Positions 1-10,300 of a stretch of 64,000 nt of DNA are shown here, one piece after another. The stretch lies in assembly GCF_025244705.1 (NCBI RefSeq), contig NZ_CP104207.1:744001-808000 (forward strand). The letters are read 5' to 3'. The translations under genes and the position numbers were made by a program. Numbering within the stretch: position 1 is the first letter of the stretch; each line of letters starts with the position of its first letter. Under the pieces are notes generated by a model. That model was not told the DNA's origin. It searched no databases and saw nothing but the letters and a program-made list of their open reading frames with translations. The DNA comes from Sphingopyxis sp. PET50. Lineage in GTDB: Bacteria; Pseudomonadota; Alphaproteobacteria; Sphingomonadales; Sphingomonadaceae.

Positions 1-2
1 GG

Positions 3-683
3 GCGCACCACATGTTCACGGTCGGCATGAGCGTGAACCTGAAGATGTATTTCACCGCCGCGACGATGGTCATCGCCGTCCCGACGGGCATCAAGATCTT
101 CAGCTGGATCGCCACCATGTGGGGCGGTTCGATGAGCTTCAAGACGCCGATGGTCTGGGCGCTCGGTTTCATCTTCATGTTCACCGTCGGCGGCGTGACC
201 GGCGTCGTGCTTGCCAACGGCGGGGTCGATACGGCGCTGCACGACACCTATTATGTCGTCGCCCACTTCCACTATGTGCTGTCGCTGGGCGCGGTCTTCT
301 CGCTCTTCGCCGGCTTCTATTACTGGTTCCCGAAGATGTCGGGCCGGATGTACAGCGAGTTTCTGGGCCAGCTGCACTTCTGGATCTTCTTCGTCGGCGT
401 CAACGCCCTGTTCTTCCCCCAGCACTTCCTGGGCCAGCAGGGCATGCCGCGCCGTTATCCCGACTATGCCGAGGCCTATGCCTATTGGCACCTGATCTCG
501 TCCTGGGGCTATGTCATCATGGCCGTCGGCGTGCTGATCTTCTTCGTGAACATCATCTGGTCGCTGGTCGCGGGCAAGAAGGCCGCCGACAATCCGTGGG
601 GCGAAGGCGCGACGACGCTCGAATGGACGCTGTCGAGCCCGCCGCCGTTCCACCAGTTCAACGAACTGCCGCGTATCGCCTGA
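3..683 (+). CDS. ctaD: Cytochrome c oxidase subunit I, C-terminal part (cut by window edge)
   Basis: The reading frame is already open at the window start and reads A-H-H-M-F-T-V-G. The His pair matches the CuB ligands of haem-copper oxidase subunit I. Further on, [13 protein letters not shown] matches the segment carrying the haem ligands. About 227 residues with several hydrophobic helices are present, and the rest lies upstream. Subunit I is the catalytic core that reduces O2 to water and pumps protons in the inner membrane. It heads the ctaD-ctaB-ctaG-ctaE operon and ends just before a hairpin. Confidence 0.97.
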   Translation, partial: AHHMFTVGMSVNLKMYFTAATMVIAVPTGIKIFSWIATMWGGSMSFKTPMVWALGFIFMFTVGGVTGVVLANGGVDTALHDTYYVVAHFHYVLSLGAVFSLFAGFYYWFPKMSGRMYSEFLGQLHFWIFFVGVNALFFPQHFLGQQGMPRRYPDYAEAYAYWHLISSWGYVIMAVGVLIFFVNIIWSLVAGKKAADNPWGEGATTLEWTLSSPPPFHQFNELPRIA

Positions 684-693
684 TCGGTTTCGT

Positions 694-722
694 CCCCTGC
701 TGACTTCGGCAGGGGGCGTTTC
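694..722 (+). terminator. Hairpin after ctaD
   Basis: A 7-bp perfect stem (CCCCTGC at 694-700, GCAGGGG at 709-715) with an 8-base loop is followed by GCGTTT. It may be a weak terminator or a processing site that separates high ctaD expression from the assembly genes. The T run is short, so strong termination is not certain. Confidence 0.45.
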
Positions 723-742
723 CCCTTAGGGCCGGAGTAGAC

Positions 743-1654
743 ATGGCGCAGAGCCTGACCCACGGCGAAACGGCGCTTCCCGCCGACTGGCGCGACCTGT
801 TCGCGTTGACCAAGCCGCGCGTGATGTCGCTGGTGGTGTTCACCGCGCTGTGCGGGCTGCTCGCAGCCCCCGGCCAGGTGCATCCGGTCCTCGCCTTTTC
901 GTCGATCCTCGCGATCGCGCTGGGGGCGGGGGCGTCGGGCGCGCTCAATCAATGGTATGAGGCGGGGCTGGACGCCAGGATGAAGCGTACCGCGGGACGT
1001 CCGCTGCCCGCCGGGCGGCTCGATCCGCAGACCGCGCTGCAATTCGGCGTCGGGCTCGCCGCGTTCTCGCTGTTCCTGATGCTGTTCGCGTCGAACTGGC
1101 AGGCGACCCTGCTGCTCGCTGCATCGATCCTTTTCTACGTCTTCGTCTATACCATGTGGCTGAAGCCGCGGACGCCGCAGAATATCGTCATCGGCGGCGC
1201 GGCGGGCGCCTTTCCGCCGCTGATCGGCTGGGTCGCGGCGACGGGCAGCGTGGCGCCCTTGCCGGTGCTGTTGTTCCTGCTGATCTTCCTGTGGACGCCG
1301 CCGCATTTCTGGGCGCTCGCGCTGTTCGTCCGCTCGGACTATGCCGCCGCGGGCATCCCGATGATGCCGGTCGTCGCGGGCGAGAAATCGACGCGCCGCC
1401 AGATCCTTGCCTATGCGCTCATCATGGCGGCGGCGGCGATCGCGCCCTGGCCGCTCGGCTACGCCGGCGCGCTCTATGGCTGGGTGGCGGTCGTCCTCTC
1501 GGCGCTGTTCGTGCTGTTGTCGCTCCAGGTTGGCACGCGCACCGCGCGCGAGGGCGATGCGATGACCCCCGAAAAGCGGCTCTTCGCCTTTTCGATCGCC
1601 TATCTTTTCGTCCTGTTCGGCGCCGTGGTTGCCGATCATTGGTGGCCGCTATGA
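743..1654 (+). CDS. ctaB: Protohaem IX farnesyltransferase (haem O synthase)
   Basis: This 303-residue UbiA-family polytopic membrane protein matches CtaB in length. The prenyl-binding Asp-rich motif is seen as [15 protein letters not shown], followed by R-P-L-P-A-G-R. A second cytoplasmic loop reads T-P-P-H-F-W-A-L-A. It transfers a farnesyl group to haem B to make haem O, the precursor of the haem A used by the neighbouring oxidase. The stop overlaps the next start (ATGA). Confidence 0.96.
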   Translation: MAQSLTHGETALPADWRDLFALTKPRVMSLVVFTALCGLLAAPGQVHPVLAFSSILAIALGAGASGALNQWYEAGLDARMKRTAGRPLPAGRLDPQTALQFGVGLAAFSLFLMLFASNWQATLLLAASILFYVFVYTMWLKPRTPQNIVIGGAAGAFPPLIGWVAATGSVAPLPVLLFLLIFLWTPPHFWALALFVRSDYAAAGIPMMPVVAGEKSTRRQILAYALIMAAAAIAPWPLGYAGALYGWVAVVLSALFVLLSLQVGTRTAREGDAMTPEKRLFAFSIAYLFVLFGAVVADHWWPL

Positions 1655-1806
1655 CCGATCCGACCCCCGACGCGCCCGAACCTTTCGACGAGGCCGAATA
1701 CCGGCGGCGCCAGCGCAGCCGCGCGAACCTGATGGCGGTGCTGCTGTTCGCGCTCGCCTTGCTCTTCTTCTTCATCACCATCGCCAAGATGACGGTGCTC
1801 AAATGA
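1651..1806 (+). CDS. Small CoxF-like membrane protein
   Basis: This 51-residue protein has a charged N-terminus (E-Y-R-R-R-Q-R-S-R) and one hydrophobic helix near residues 28-44. The ATG overlaps the ctaB stop (ATGA), and its own stop overlaps the ctaG start (ATGA), so it is translationally coupled on both sides. Small single-helix proteins at this position in alphaproteobacterial cox operons are usually annotated as CoxF or hypothetical. A role in oxidase assembly is inferred from position only. Confidence 0.8.
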   Translation: MTDPTPDAPEPFDEAEYRRRQRSRANLMAVLLFALALLFFFITIAKMTVLK

Positions 1807-2363
1807 TCGCGCGCCTGTCGCCCAACGCGAAGACCGCCAGCCTCGCCGGACTGTTGGCGCTGTCGATGGTCGGGCTGGGCTTTGCCGCGGTGCCGCTCTA
1901 CAATCTCTTCTGCCGCGTCACCGGCTTTGGCGGGACGACGCAGCGTTACGACCCCATTGCCGCCGCGGCCGAACCGCAGGTTCTCAGCCAGACGATCTCG
2001 GTCCGCTTCGACGCCAATGTGTCGCCCAAGCTGCCCTGGAAATTCTATCCCGAGCATCCGACCGACACGGTCAGCATCGGCGCGCGCGACATGGCGATCT
2101 TCATCGCCGAAAACCAGTCGCCGCACCCGGTGGTGGGTACCGCGAGCTTCAACGTCACGCCCGATGCGGCGGGCAAATATTTCACCAAGATCCAGTGCTT
2201 CTGCTTCACCGAACAAAGGCTGGAGCCGGGGCAACAGATGCGCATGCCGGTGCTGTTCTTCGTCGATCCGAAGATCATGGATGACCCCGACGCGCGCGAC
2301 ATTCAGGAAATCACGCTCAGCTACACCTTCCACCCTGTAGACGAGGGTAAAAAGGCGAGCTAA
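1803..2363 (+). CDS. ctaG: Cytochrome c oxidase assembly protein CtaG (Cox11 family)
   Basis: The start at 1803 overlaps the upstream stop by four bases and gives 186 residues, normal for CtaG/Cox11. A single N-terminal membrane helix (residues about 12-32) ends in Y-N-L-F-C, followed by an Ig-like periplasmic domain. The copper-binding C-F-C motif is present (K-I-Q-C-F-C-F-T-E). The protein delivers copper to the CuB site of subunit I. A longer in-frame start exists at 1629 but overlaps the small upstream gene completely. Confidence 0.96.
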   Translation: MIARLSPNAKTASLAGLLALSMVGLGFAAVPLYNLFCRVTGFGGTTQRYDPIAAAAEPQVLSQTISVRFDANVSPKLPWKFYPEHPTDTVSIGARDMAIFIAENQSPHPVVGTASFNVTPDAAGKYFTKIQCFCFTEQRLEPGQQMRMPVLFFVDPKIMDDPDARDIQEITLSYTFHPVDEGKKAS

Positions 2364-2443
2364 GGCCGCGATCAAGAGTCTCAAACGACCGGCGGGCGAT
2401 GGAGAATCGCGATGCTGGGGCTGCTAAAAACGGGAAACACGCC

Positions 2444-3319
2444 ATGTCCGGTGCCAAACATCATGACTATCACCTCGTAAATCCGAGCGTCTGGCCGCTG
2501 ATCGGCTCGGTCGCCGCGCTGGTGATGTTCTTTGGTCTCGTGATGTTCATGCACGAGGATTTCTTCGGCGGCGTGGGCAAATGGGTGCTCGGGCTCGGCT
2601 TCATGGGCGTCATCGCCACCTTCTTCAGCTGGTGGTCGGACGTCATCAACGAGGCCCATGCCGGCGACCATACGCCGGTGGTGCAACTCCACCTGCGCTA
2701 TGGCATGATCCTGTTCATCGCCTCGGAAGTGATGTTCTTCGTCGGCTGGTTCTGGGCGTGGTTCGACTTCTCGCTGTTCCCGGTGCCGATCGAATATGCC
2801 GATGGCGCGGTCACCTCGCTGTTCGGCCAGGACGGCGCCGCCGCGATCACCATGTGGCCGCCGAAGGGTATCGAGGTCATCGACGCCTTCTCGCTGCCGC
2901 TGCTCAACACGCTGATCCTGCTCTGCTCGGGCACGACGATCACCTGGGCGCACCACTCGCTGATCCACGGTGATCGCGAAGGGCTGAAGAAGGGCCTGTG
3001 GGCGACGATCATTCTCGGCGCCATCTTCTCGACGATCCAGGCCTATGAATATGCCCATGCGCCCTGGGGTTTCGGCCAGAGCAACTATAGCTCGGCCTTT
3101 TTCATGGCGACAGGCTTCCACGGCTTCCACGTGCTGGTCGGCACGATCTTCCTGATCGTCTGCCTCGTCCGCGCCTACAAGGGCCATTTCACGCCGCAGC
3201 AGCATTTCGGTTTCGAGGCCGCGGCCTGGTACTGGCACTTCGTCGACGTCGTGTGGCTGTTCCTCTTCATCATCGTCTATGTCTGGGGCGGCTGGGGCGC
3301 ACCTGTCGCCGCGCACTAA
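2444..3319 (+). CDS. ctaE: Cytochrome c oxidase subunit III
   Basis: This 291-residue polytopic membrane protein starts M-S-G-A-K-H-H-D-Y-H-L-V. It contains the family segment F-H-G-F-H-V and the terminal W-Y-W-H-F-V-D-V-V-W typical of subunit III. An in-frame ATG at 2399 would add 15 polar residues with no good ribosome site, so 2444 is preferred. Subunit III stabilises the catalytic core and helps sustain proton pumping. Confidence 0.96.
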   Translation: MSGAKHHDYHLVNPSVWPLIGSVAALVMFFGLVMFMHEDFFGGVGKWVLGLGFMGVIATFFSWWSDVINEAHAGDHTPVVQLHLRYGMILFIASEVMFFVGWFWAWFDFSLFPVPIEYADGAVTSLFGQDGAAAITMWPPKGIEVIDAFSLPLLNTLILLCSGTTITWAHHSLIHGDREGLKKGLWATIILGAIFSTIQAYEYAHAPWGFGQSNYSSAFFMATGFHGFHVLVGTIFLIVCLVRAYKGHFTPQQHFGFEAAAWYWHFVDVVWLFLFIIVYVWGGWGAPVAAH

Positions 3320-3706
3320 GTGACGACACCCGATCAAAATCGGAAAGGGCAGCCGCCGGTCTGGCGCGCTGCCCTTTTTGCGCTCTGTCCCGAATGCGGC
3401 GCGCCGGGACTGTTTCAGGGCGCGGCGAAGTTTCGCGACCGCTGCCCAAAATGCGGGCTGGAGGCGGAGCGCTACAATGTCGGCGACGGGCCCGCCGCCT
3501 TCCTGACGATGATCGTGGGCGCGTTGCTGATCGCCGGGGCGCTGGCGCTCGACTTCGCGGTCGAGCCGCCCTTGTGGGTGCATATCATCCTCTGGGTGCC
3601 GCTGACCGTCGTCGCGGTCGTCTATGGCCTGCGCGTCGGCAAGGCGGCACTGCTCGCAAGCGAACATCAGCGGCAGGCGGCCGAGGGACGGAAAAGCGAT
3701 GACTGA
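3320..3706 (+). CDS. DUF983 family membrane protein
   Basis: This 128-residue protein starts with GTG immediately after the coxIII stop. An N-terminal zinc-ribbon-like pattern (C-P-E-C-G and later C-P-K-C-G) precedes two hydrophobic helices at about residues 55-75 and 80-100. DUF983 genes commonly sit between coxIII and SURF1 in alphaproteobacteria. Biochemical function is unknown; a role in oxidase biogenesis is inferred from context. It overlaps the SURF1 start by eight bases. Confidence 0.9.
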   Translation: MTTPDQNRKGQPPVWRAALFALCPECGAPGLFQGAAKFRDRCPKCGLEAERYNVGDGPAAFLTMIVGALLIAGALALDFAVEPPLWVHIILWVPLTVVAVVYGLRVGKAALLASEHQRQAAEGRKSDD

Positions 3707-4343
3707 TTCCGCGCCCGCGGCCGGGCGTCGCTGGCCGATCATCCCGACGATCATCGTCCTGGCCGCGGTCGCGACGATGATCGCGCTTGGTCTCTGGCAG
3801 TTGCAGCGCAAGGGCGAGAAGGAGGCGCTGATCGCACTCTATCAGCGCAACATGGCGATGTCGGCGACGGTCGCCTATCCCGAACTGCCGCCGGTTCCCG
3901 ACACGATGCTCTATCGCAAGAGCAGCGTGACCTGCCTCGAACCCGTGCGCTGGGACCAGCGCAGCGGCACCGACCGTGCGGGCAAGGGCGGGATCCGCAT
4001 GATCGCCGACTGCCGCACCGGCGCCGAGGGACCCGGCGTACTCGTCGACGTCGGCACCGCCGACGATTTCAAACCGCCGCTGTGGAAGGGCGGGATTGTT
4101 CAGGGCACCATCGTTCCGGGCCCCGACCAGCCGAGCCTGATCGTACGGCTGACCGGCAAGGCAGTCCCCGCCCGTGCGATGCTCGTCGCCGACACGCCGG
4201 CGCCGGGGCTGCGCGCCAGCGCGGTGCCGTCGGCGGCCGACACGCCGAACAATCATCTCGCCTATGCCGTGCAATGGTTCCTGTTCGCGGCGGCGGCACT
4301 CATCATCTACATCATCGCCGTTCGCCGCCGCTTGGAGGCTTGA
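3699..4343 (+). CDS. SURF1 family cytochrome oxidase biogenesis protein
   Basis: This 214-residue protein has the SURF1 layout: an N-terminal helix (W-P-I-I-P-T-I-I-V-L) ending in G-L-W-Q-L-Q-R-K, a periplasmic domain, and a C-terminal helix preceded by N-N-H-L-A-Y-A-V-Q-W-F. The ATG at 3699 follows a purine-rich stretch (GGGACGGAAAAG) and overlaps the upstream gene. SURF1 helps insert haem A into subunit I. It closes the oxidase operon. Confidence 0.95.
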   Translation: MTDSAPAAGRRWPIIPTIIVLAAVATMIALGLWQLQRKGEKEALIALYQRNMAMSATVAYPELPPVPDTMLYRKSSVTCLEPVRWDQRSGTDRAGKGGIRMIADCRTGAEGPGVLVDVGTADDFKPPLWKGGIVQGTIVPGPDQPSLIVRLTGKAVPARAMLVADTPAPGLRASAVPSAADTPNNHLAYAVQWFLFAAAALIIYIIAVRRRLEA

Positions 4344-4425
4344 CCGCAGACGGCGGATATTTTCCGCGATTTCCGAGCCGCGGAATGTTCCATTTCGCTT
4401 GAAATCGCTCTAGGCGCGGGGCGCC

Positions 4426-5824
4426 ATGGAATATATCAGCACCCGCGGCTCCGCGCCGGCCCTCGACTTTCGTGCCGCGACCCTTGCCGGTCTTGCCGGC
4501 GACGGCGGCCTTTACGTGCCGGCGCAATGGCCTGACGCTGAGCCGGGACGAGATTCGCGCGCTAGCCGGGCTCGACTATGTCGAGACCGCTGTGCGGGTG
4601 ATGACGCCCTTCGTCGCGGAGGTGCTTTCGCAGGACGAACTGCGCACCTTGTGCAAGGCGGCCTATGGCCGGTTCAGCCATGATGCGGTGACCCCGCTCG
4701 TCCAGCTCGACCACCGCCACTGGCTGCTCGAACTGTTCCACGGCCCGACGCTGGCGTTCAAGGACGTCGCGCTGCAATTGCTCGGCCAGCTTTTCGAAAA
4801 ATTCCTCAGCGGCGGCGATACCGACATCACGATCGTCGGGGCGACCTCGGGCGACACCGGCTCGGCCGCGATCGAGGCGGTGGCCGGGCGCGAGCATATC
4901 CAGATCTTCATGCTGCACCCCGAAGGCCGGGTGAGCGACGTCCAGCGGCGCCAGATGACGACGGTGCTGGCGCCCAACGTCCATAATATCGCGATCGACG
5001 GCAGCTTTGACGATGCGCAGGCGATGGTGAAGCGGCTGTTCGGCGACGCGGAGGCGCGGGGGCAGGTGACGCTTTCGGCGGTGAACAGCATCAACTGGGC
5101 GCGGCTGATGGCGCAGGTCGTCTATTATTACTACGCCGCCGTCCGCCTCGGCGGCCCCGACCGTCCGATCGCCTTCAGCGTGCCGACGGGCAATTTCGGC
5201 GATATCTTCGCGGGCTATGTCGCCTCGCGCATGGGCTTGCCGATCGCGCGGCTGGTCGTCGCGACCAACGTCAACGACATCCTTCACCGCGCGCTGTCGA
5301 GCGGCGACTATAGCGCCGGTACGGTCACGCCGACCGCGACGCCGAGCATGGACATCCAGGTCAGCAGCAATTTCGAACGGCTGCTGTTTGACCTGTCGGG
5401 CCGCGACGGCGCGGCGATCACCGCGATGATGGGAGAATTCGACCGGAATCGCGCGATGACGATCCCCGCCGACATGCTCGGCGGCGCGCGCACCCTCTTC
5501 TCGAGCACCAGCATCGACGGCGACTCCATGTCTCTCGCCTTGCGCTGGGCGCAGGAAAGGGGCGGCCAGCTCATCGACCCGCACAGCGCGGTCGGCCTTG
5601 CCGCGGCGCGCCGGCTCGAACTCGACGCCGACATTCCCGTCGTCACGCTGGCGACCGCGCATCCGGCGAAGTTCCGCGAGGCGGTCGAGCGCGCGACCGG
5701 CGTGCGTCCCGCGCTGCCCGCGCGGCTGGGCAATCTGTTCGACCGCGAGGAGCGCTATACCAAGCTGTCCGGCGACTATGACGCGGTGAAGGCCTTCATC
5801 CTTGCGGAAGCCGCGCGTGGCTGA
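4426..5824 (+). CDS. thrC: Threonine synthase (frameshifted by an extra T)
   Basis: The N-terminus M-E-Y-I-S-T-R-G is typical of ThrC but leaves frame after V-P-A-Q-W-P. The rest continues in the next frame as T-L-S-R-D-E-I-R-A-L. Removing the T at 4533 joins the two into a 465-residue protein of normal length. The PLP lysine region reads G-P-T-L-A-F-K-D-V-A-L, and the phosphate-binding loop is T-S-G-D-T-G-S-A. The enzyme converts O-phosphohomoserine to threonine. The break matches the other single-T insertions in this window and is probably a sequence error. Confidence 0.92.
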
Positions 5825-6707
5825 GCTTGGGCCCCTCGTCACGCTCGTCGGCGAGGCGTGGGATGATTATGGGCTGGTCGACAGCGGGAACGGGCGCAAG
5901 CTCGAACGCTATGGCCGCTATCGCTTCATCCGTCCCGAGCCGCAGGCGATGTGGGCGCCCGCGCTGCCCCAGGACGAATGGGACAAGGCCGACGGCGAGT
6001 TTGTCCCCGCGTCGGACGACGATGGCGGCGGCCGCTGGTATTACAGCAAGCCGGTGCCGCCGGAGGGCTGGCCGCTCGGCTGGCGCGAGACGCGCTTCAC
6101 CGCGAGCTGCACGCCGTTCCGGCACCTCGGCTTCTTTCCCGACATGGCGCCGGTGTGGGATTGGCTGCGCGCGCAGGTCGATGGCAAGCCCGATCCGGCC
6201 TTCCTGAATCTGTTCGGCTATACGGGCGTCGGCAGCCAGGCGCTCGCCGCCGCGGGCGCGTCGGTGACCCATGTCGACGCCTCGAAAAAGTCGGTGGCGC
6301 AGGCGCGCGAGAATGCCGCGCTCGCGGGGCTCGCCGAGAAACCGATCCGCTGGATCGTCGACGACGCGGGCAAGTTCGCCGCGCGCGAGGTCCGGCGCGG
6401 GAAGCGCTATGACGCGATCCTGCTCGACCCGCCCAAATTCGGGCGCGGCCCGGGGGGCGAGCGCTGGCAGATCGAGGAGGGGCTGGCGCCCCTGCTCGCC
6501 GACTGCCGCCAATTGCTCGATGCGGATAGTCGCGCGCTGTTCCTGACCGTCTATGCGGTGCGCATGTCGGCACTCGCGATCGGCGAGCTGTTGAACCAGC
6601 TTTTCGCCGGCCTGCCGGGTACGGTCGAATGCGGCGAACTCGCGGTGCGCGAAGAGGCGAGGGGGCTGTTGCTCCCGACCGCGATCTTTGCGCGCTGGAG
6701 CCGCTGA
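5817..6707 (+). CDS. Class I SAM-dependent methyltransferase (RlmI-like)
   Basis: About 296 residues. The SAM-binding motif reads L-N-L-F-G-Y-T-G-V-G-S, the acidic motif II is V-D-A-S, and the catalytic region L-L-D-P-P-K-F-G-R-G is that of the RlmI/RlmL-like methyltransferase group. The GTG at 5817 overlaps the thrC stop (GTGGCTGA); an in-frame TTG at 5802 is the alternative. An rRNA substrate is inferred from family resemblance and is unproven. Confidence 0.85.
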   Translation: MAELGPLVTLVGEAWDDYGLVDSGNGRKLERYGRYRFIRPEPQAMWAPALPQDEWDKADGEFVPASDDDGGGRWYYSKPVPPEGWPLGWRETRFTASCTPFRHLGFFPDMAPVWDWLRAQVDGKPDPAFLNLFGYTGVGSQALAAAGASVTHVDASKKSVAQARENAALAGLAEKPIRWIVDDAGKFAAREVRRGKRYDAILLDPPKFGRGPGGERWQIEEGLAPLLADCRQLLDADSRALFLTVYAVRMSALAIGELLNQLFAGLPGTVECGELAVREEARGLLLPTAIFARWSR

Positions 6708-6833
6708 CCGCTAAACGGCCACCGTTCGCGGCGCGCAGGGCAACTCTGGCCGCCGCGCGCTGTTGCCTGTGCATGGGGGCGGCGAGGGCTGGCTCCTCGG
6801 TCCGTCGTTTGCCTCCATCGCAGGAGACGCCTC

Positions 6834-7205
6834 ATGACCGACACACTCGAACGCGACGAAACCAACCGCCTCATTTCCTCTGACAAGGTCGAGGGAACCG
6901 CGGTCTACAATCCCCAGGACGAAAAGCTGGGCACCATCGCCAATGTCATGATCGACAAATATTCGGGCAAGGCCGATTATGCCGTGCTCCAGTTCGGCGG
7001 CATCTTCGGCCTCGGCAGCGACCATTATCCGCTGCCGTGGGACATGCTGACCTATGACACCGACAAGGGCGGTTATGTCGTCGACCTGACGAAGGAGCAG
7101 GTGACCGGCGCTCCGCGCTACGGCCGCGACGATACGCCGGAATATACCGACGAATATGGCCGCACCGTCTATGGCTATTATGGCCTGAGCTATCCGATGC
7201 TCTGA
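6834..7205 (+). CDS. PRC-barrel domain protein
   Basis: This 123-residue protein has one PRC-barrel-type fold. V-Y-N-P-Q-D-E-K-L-G-T-I opens the first strands, V-M-I-D-K-Y-S-G-K-A-D-Y-A-V-L follows, and P-W-D-M-L-T-Y is typical of this group. A Tyr/Asp-rich tail follows from about residue 95. There is no signal peptide. PRC-barrel proteins of this size are common in sphingomonads and often stress-associated, but the role here is unknown. It stands alone, with a ribosome site (CAGGAGACG) before the ATG. Confidence 0.88.
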   Translation: MTDTLERDETNRLISSDKVEGTAVYNPQDEKLGTIANVMIDKYSGKADYAVLQFGGIFGLGSDHYPLPWDMLTYDTDKGGYVVDLTKEQVTGAPRYGRDDTPEYTDEYGRTVYGYYGLSYPML

Positions 7206-7313
7206 CGCGCCGGTCGGGGCGGGCGGCGCGTTCCGCCCGCCCCGCATCGCCGCGTTCCTCCCCAGGCCTCGCCACGGCCCTCCCGATTGCATAGGAATGC
7301 AATCAGACCCGCG

Positions 7314-7351
7314 TTGACAATGATAACGTTCTCATTTAGATAACGTTCACA
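7314..7351 (+). promoter_or_regulatory. Promoter with two overlapping LacI-type operators, before the TBDR
   Basis: A TTGACA box (7314-7319) is followed after 17 bases by TAGATA (7337-7342). Two copies of a 14-base AACGTT-centred motif overlap this core: TGATAACGTTCTCA at 7321-7334 in the spacer and AGATAACGTTCACA at 7338-7351 over the -10. AACGTT-centred palindromes are typical LacI-family operators, and a LacI regulator is encoded at 16264. Operator position suggests repression. Confidence 0.7.
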
Positions 7352-7399
7352 TTAGAGAAATGCCGCCGGAAAACGAGCGGTTAACGGGAGGGAAGAGGG

Positions 7400-10300
7400 A
7401 TGCAGGCTTCGCATAAGCTTTGGCTCGCCAAGATTCTGGCCAGCACGTCGGCGATCGCGCTTCTGGGCGTGTCGCAGGCCGTGATGGCGCAGGACGCGCC
7501 CGTTGCCGACGGCACGGGCGACGGGGACGAAATCGTCGTCACCGGCATCCGCGCCAGCCTGGCGGCGTCGGCGGACATCAAGCGCGAGGCGCAGGGCGTC
7601 GTCGATGCCATCTCGGCCGAGGATATCGGCAAATTCCCCGACACCAACCTCGCCGAATCGCTGCAACGCATTACCGGCGTGTCGATCGACCGGTCCAACG
7701 GCGAAGGCTCGTTCGTCACCGTCCGCGGCTTCGGCCCCGAATTCAACCTCGTCACGCTGAACGGAAGGGCGATGCCGACCTCCTCGCTCGGCGACGGCGC
7801 CAGCGCCCCCTCGTCGCGTTCGTTCGACTTCGCCAATCTCGCGTCCGAAGGCATTTCGGCGGTCGAGGTCTACAAGACCGGCCGCGCCGCCATCCCGTCG
7901 GGCGGTATCGGGTCGTCGATCAACATCCGCACGCCGCGGCCGCTCGACAAGCCCGGCCTGTCGGGCAGCATCGCGGTCAAGGGCGTCTATGACTCGTCGC
8001 GCAACGAGGGCAATCCGATAACGCCAGAGGTGTCGGGCATCCTGTCGACGACCTTCGCCGACGACCGCATCGGCATCATGATCGCGGGCGCGTACCAGAA
8101 GCGCAAAGCCAGCGTGAATGTCGCCAATGTGGGCTGGCGCGATGGCTATCTCGGCAACGAGAATAATTGGGGCTCGCTGACCCAGGACCCGAACGACCCG
8201 CGTTTTGGCCAGATCACCAATCGTCCGGGGCCGACCGACGTCTATCAGGTCCCGCAGAACGCCTCCTACGACCTCAACGACATCAATCGCGAGCGCATCA
8301 ACGGGCAGGCGGTGCTGCAATTCCGTCCGGTCGACGACCTGACGGCGACGATCGACTATACCTATTCGCGCAACACCGTCGAAGTGCGCAACAGCAATGT
8401 CGGCGTGTGGTTCAACCACAACAACACGTCGAGCGCGTGGACCGACGGTCCGGTGGCGGGACCGATCTTCTATTCGGAAGCCTTCCAGCCCGGCGAGGGC
8501 AAGGACCTGTCGTACAGCGGCGCGCTGACCGCGAACCGGACCGAGAACAAGTCGCTCGGCGGCAACCTGCGCTGGGATGCGCCCGGCGGCGTGACGATGG
8601 AGCTCGATTTCCATCATTCCACCGCGGAATCGAAGCCGACGAACAAATATGGCACCAGCGTTTCGGTCGGCAATGCGATTTTCGGCGTCGCCAATCAGCG
8701 GATCGATTTCGATCCCTATCTGCCCGTCATCTCGTTCAACATGCATCCGGGAATCGATCCGCTCAACGCGAGCCTGATCCAGTCGACCGGCAACGCCTTC
8801 CGCAACGCCTATTTCAAGGACCGGATCAACCAGGTCCAGCTCAAGGGGCGCTACGACCACGACGGCGATTTCCTCGACAGCATCGACTTCGGCGTCTCCT
8901 ATATCGAGAACAAGGTGCGGTCGGCCTATGGCTTCATCCAGAACGACACTTGGGGCGGCGCCGACTCGGCGTCGGACCTGCCCGACGATATTTTCCAGCT
9001 TCAGACGCTTCCCGACAAGTTCAAGGGACTGAACGGCGCATCGGATATCATCCCCAGCTTCTACACCTTCGACTTCGAGCGGATGGTCGATCTGATCGAA
9101 AATCTGTATCAGGTGTGCAGCGACCCCGCGACGGGCAGTTCGATATCGGGTACCTGCCTTGCCAACTACACGGTCGACCGGCGCCTGACCGAGAAGACGC
9201 TGTCGCCCTATCTGCAGGTCAGCACCAAATTCGATGTCGGCGCCGGTGAAGCGCATCTGACCATCGGCGTCCGCTACGAACATACCAGCGTCGATTCCTC
9301 GGCTCTGGTGCCGGTGCCGATCGGAACGAGCTGGGTCGCAGCGAACGAATTCAACGTGATCTATGGCCCCGATTCGGACTTCACCCGCTTCAAGGGCGAC
9401 TATGATCAATGGCTGCCCGCGATCGACTTCGATATCGAGCCGATCGAGAATGTGAAGCTGCGTGCCTCGTACAGCCACACGATCACCCGCGCCGACTATG
9501 CCAGCCTGCAGGGCGGGAGGACCATCGACTCGCTGTTCCGTATCGGCGGCGGCACGGGCAGTCAGGGCAATCCGGGCCTGCTGCCGTACAAGTCCAAGAA
9601 TATCGACCTGTCGGCGGAATGGTATTACGACCGCGACAGTTATATTTCGGCGGGTTTCTTCCACAAGCGCGTGTCGAACTTCCTGTCGACGACGCGGATC
9701 GACTCCAACGCCTTCGACCTGACGACGCCGGCGCTGGGTCCGCGCTATCAGGCGGCGCTGGCCGCACGCGGTCCCAATGCCACCGCGCAGCAGATCCGCG
9801 ACTTTATCCTGCGCAACTACCCCAATTCGGTGCAGGTGCGGCTCGATCCCAACACCGGCCTGCCGGTCGAGGATGCCAACGGGCTGTGGGACGGCATCAT
9901 CTTCAGCCTGCCCGATGATCCGGCGCTCAATTTCGAGATCACCACCCCGATCAACAGCAGCCAGTCGGCGAAGATCCACGGCTTCGAATTCGCGCTCCAG
10001 CACAGCTTCTGGGACACGGGTTTCGGCGTGATCCTGAACTATACGATGGTCGACGGCGACGCCAAATATGACAACACCCAGCCGTCGTCGGTGGCGCAGT
10101 TCGCGCTGACCGGGCTCAGCGACAGCGCGAACGCCGTGGCCTATTATGACAAGAATGGCCTGCAGGCGCGCGTCGCCTGGAACTGGCGCGACGAATTCCT
10201 GGCGGGAACGGGTCCCAACCCCTTCTATGTCGAGGAATATTGGCAGATCGACGCCAGCGCGAGTTATGAGTTCATTCCCGGCTTCACCGGTTTCGTCGAG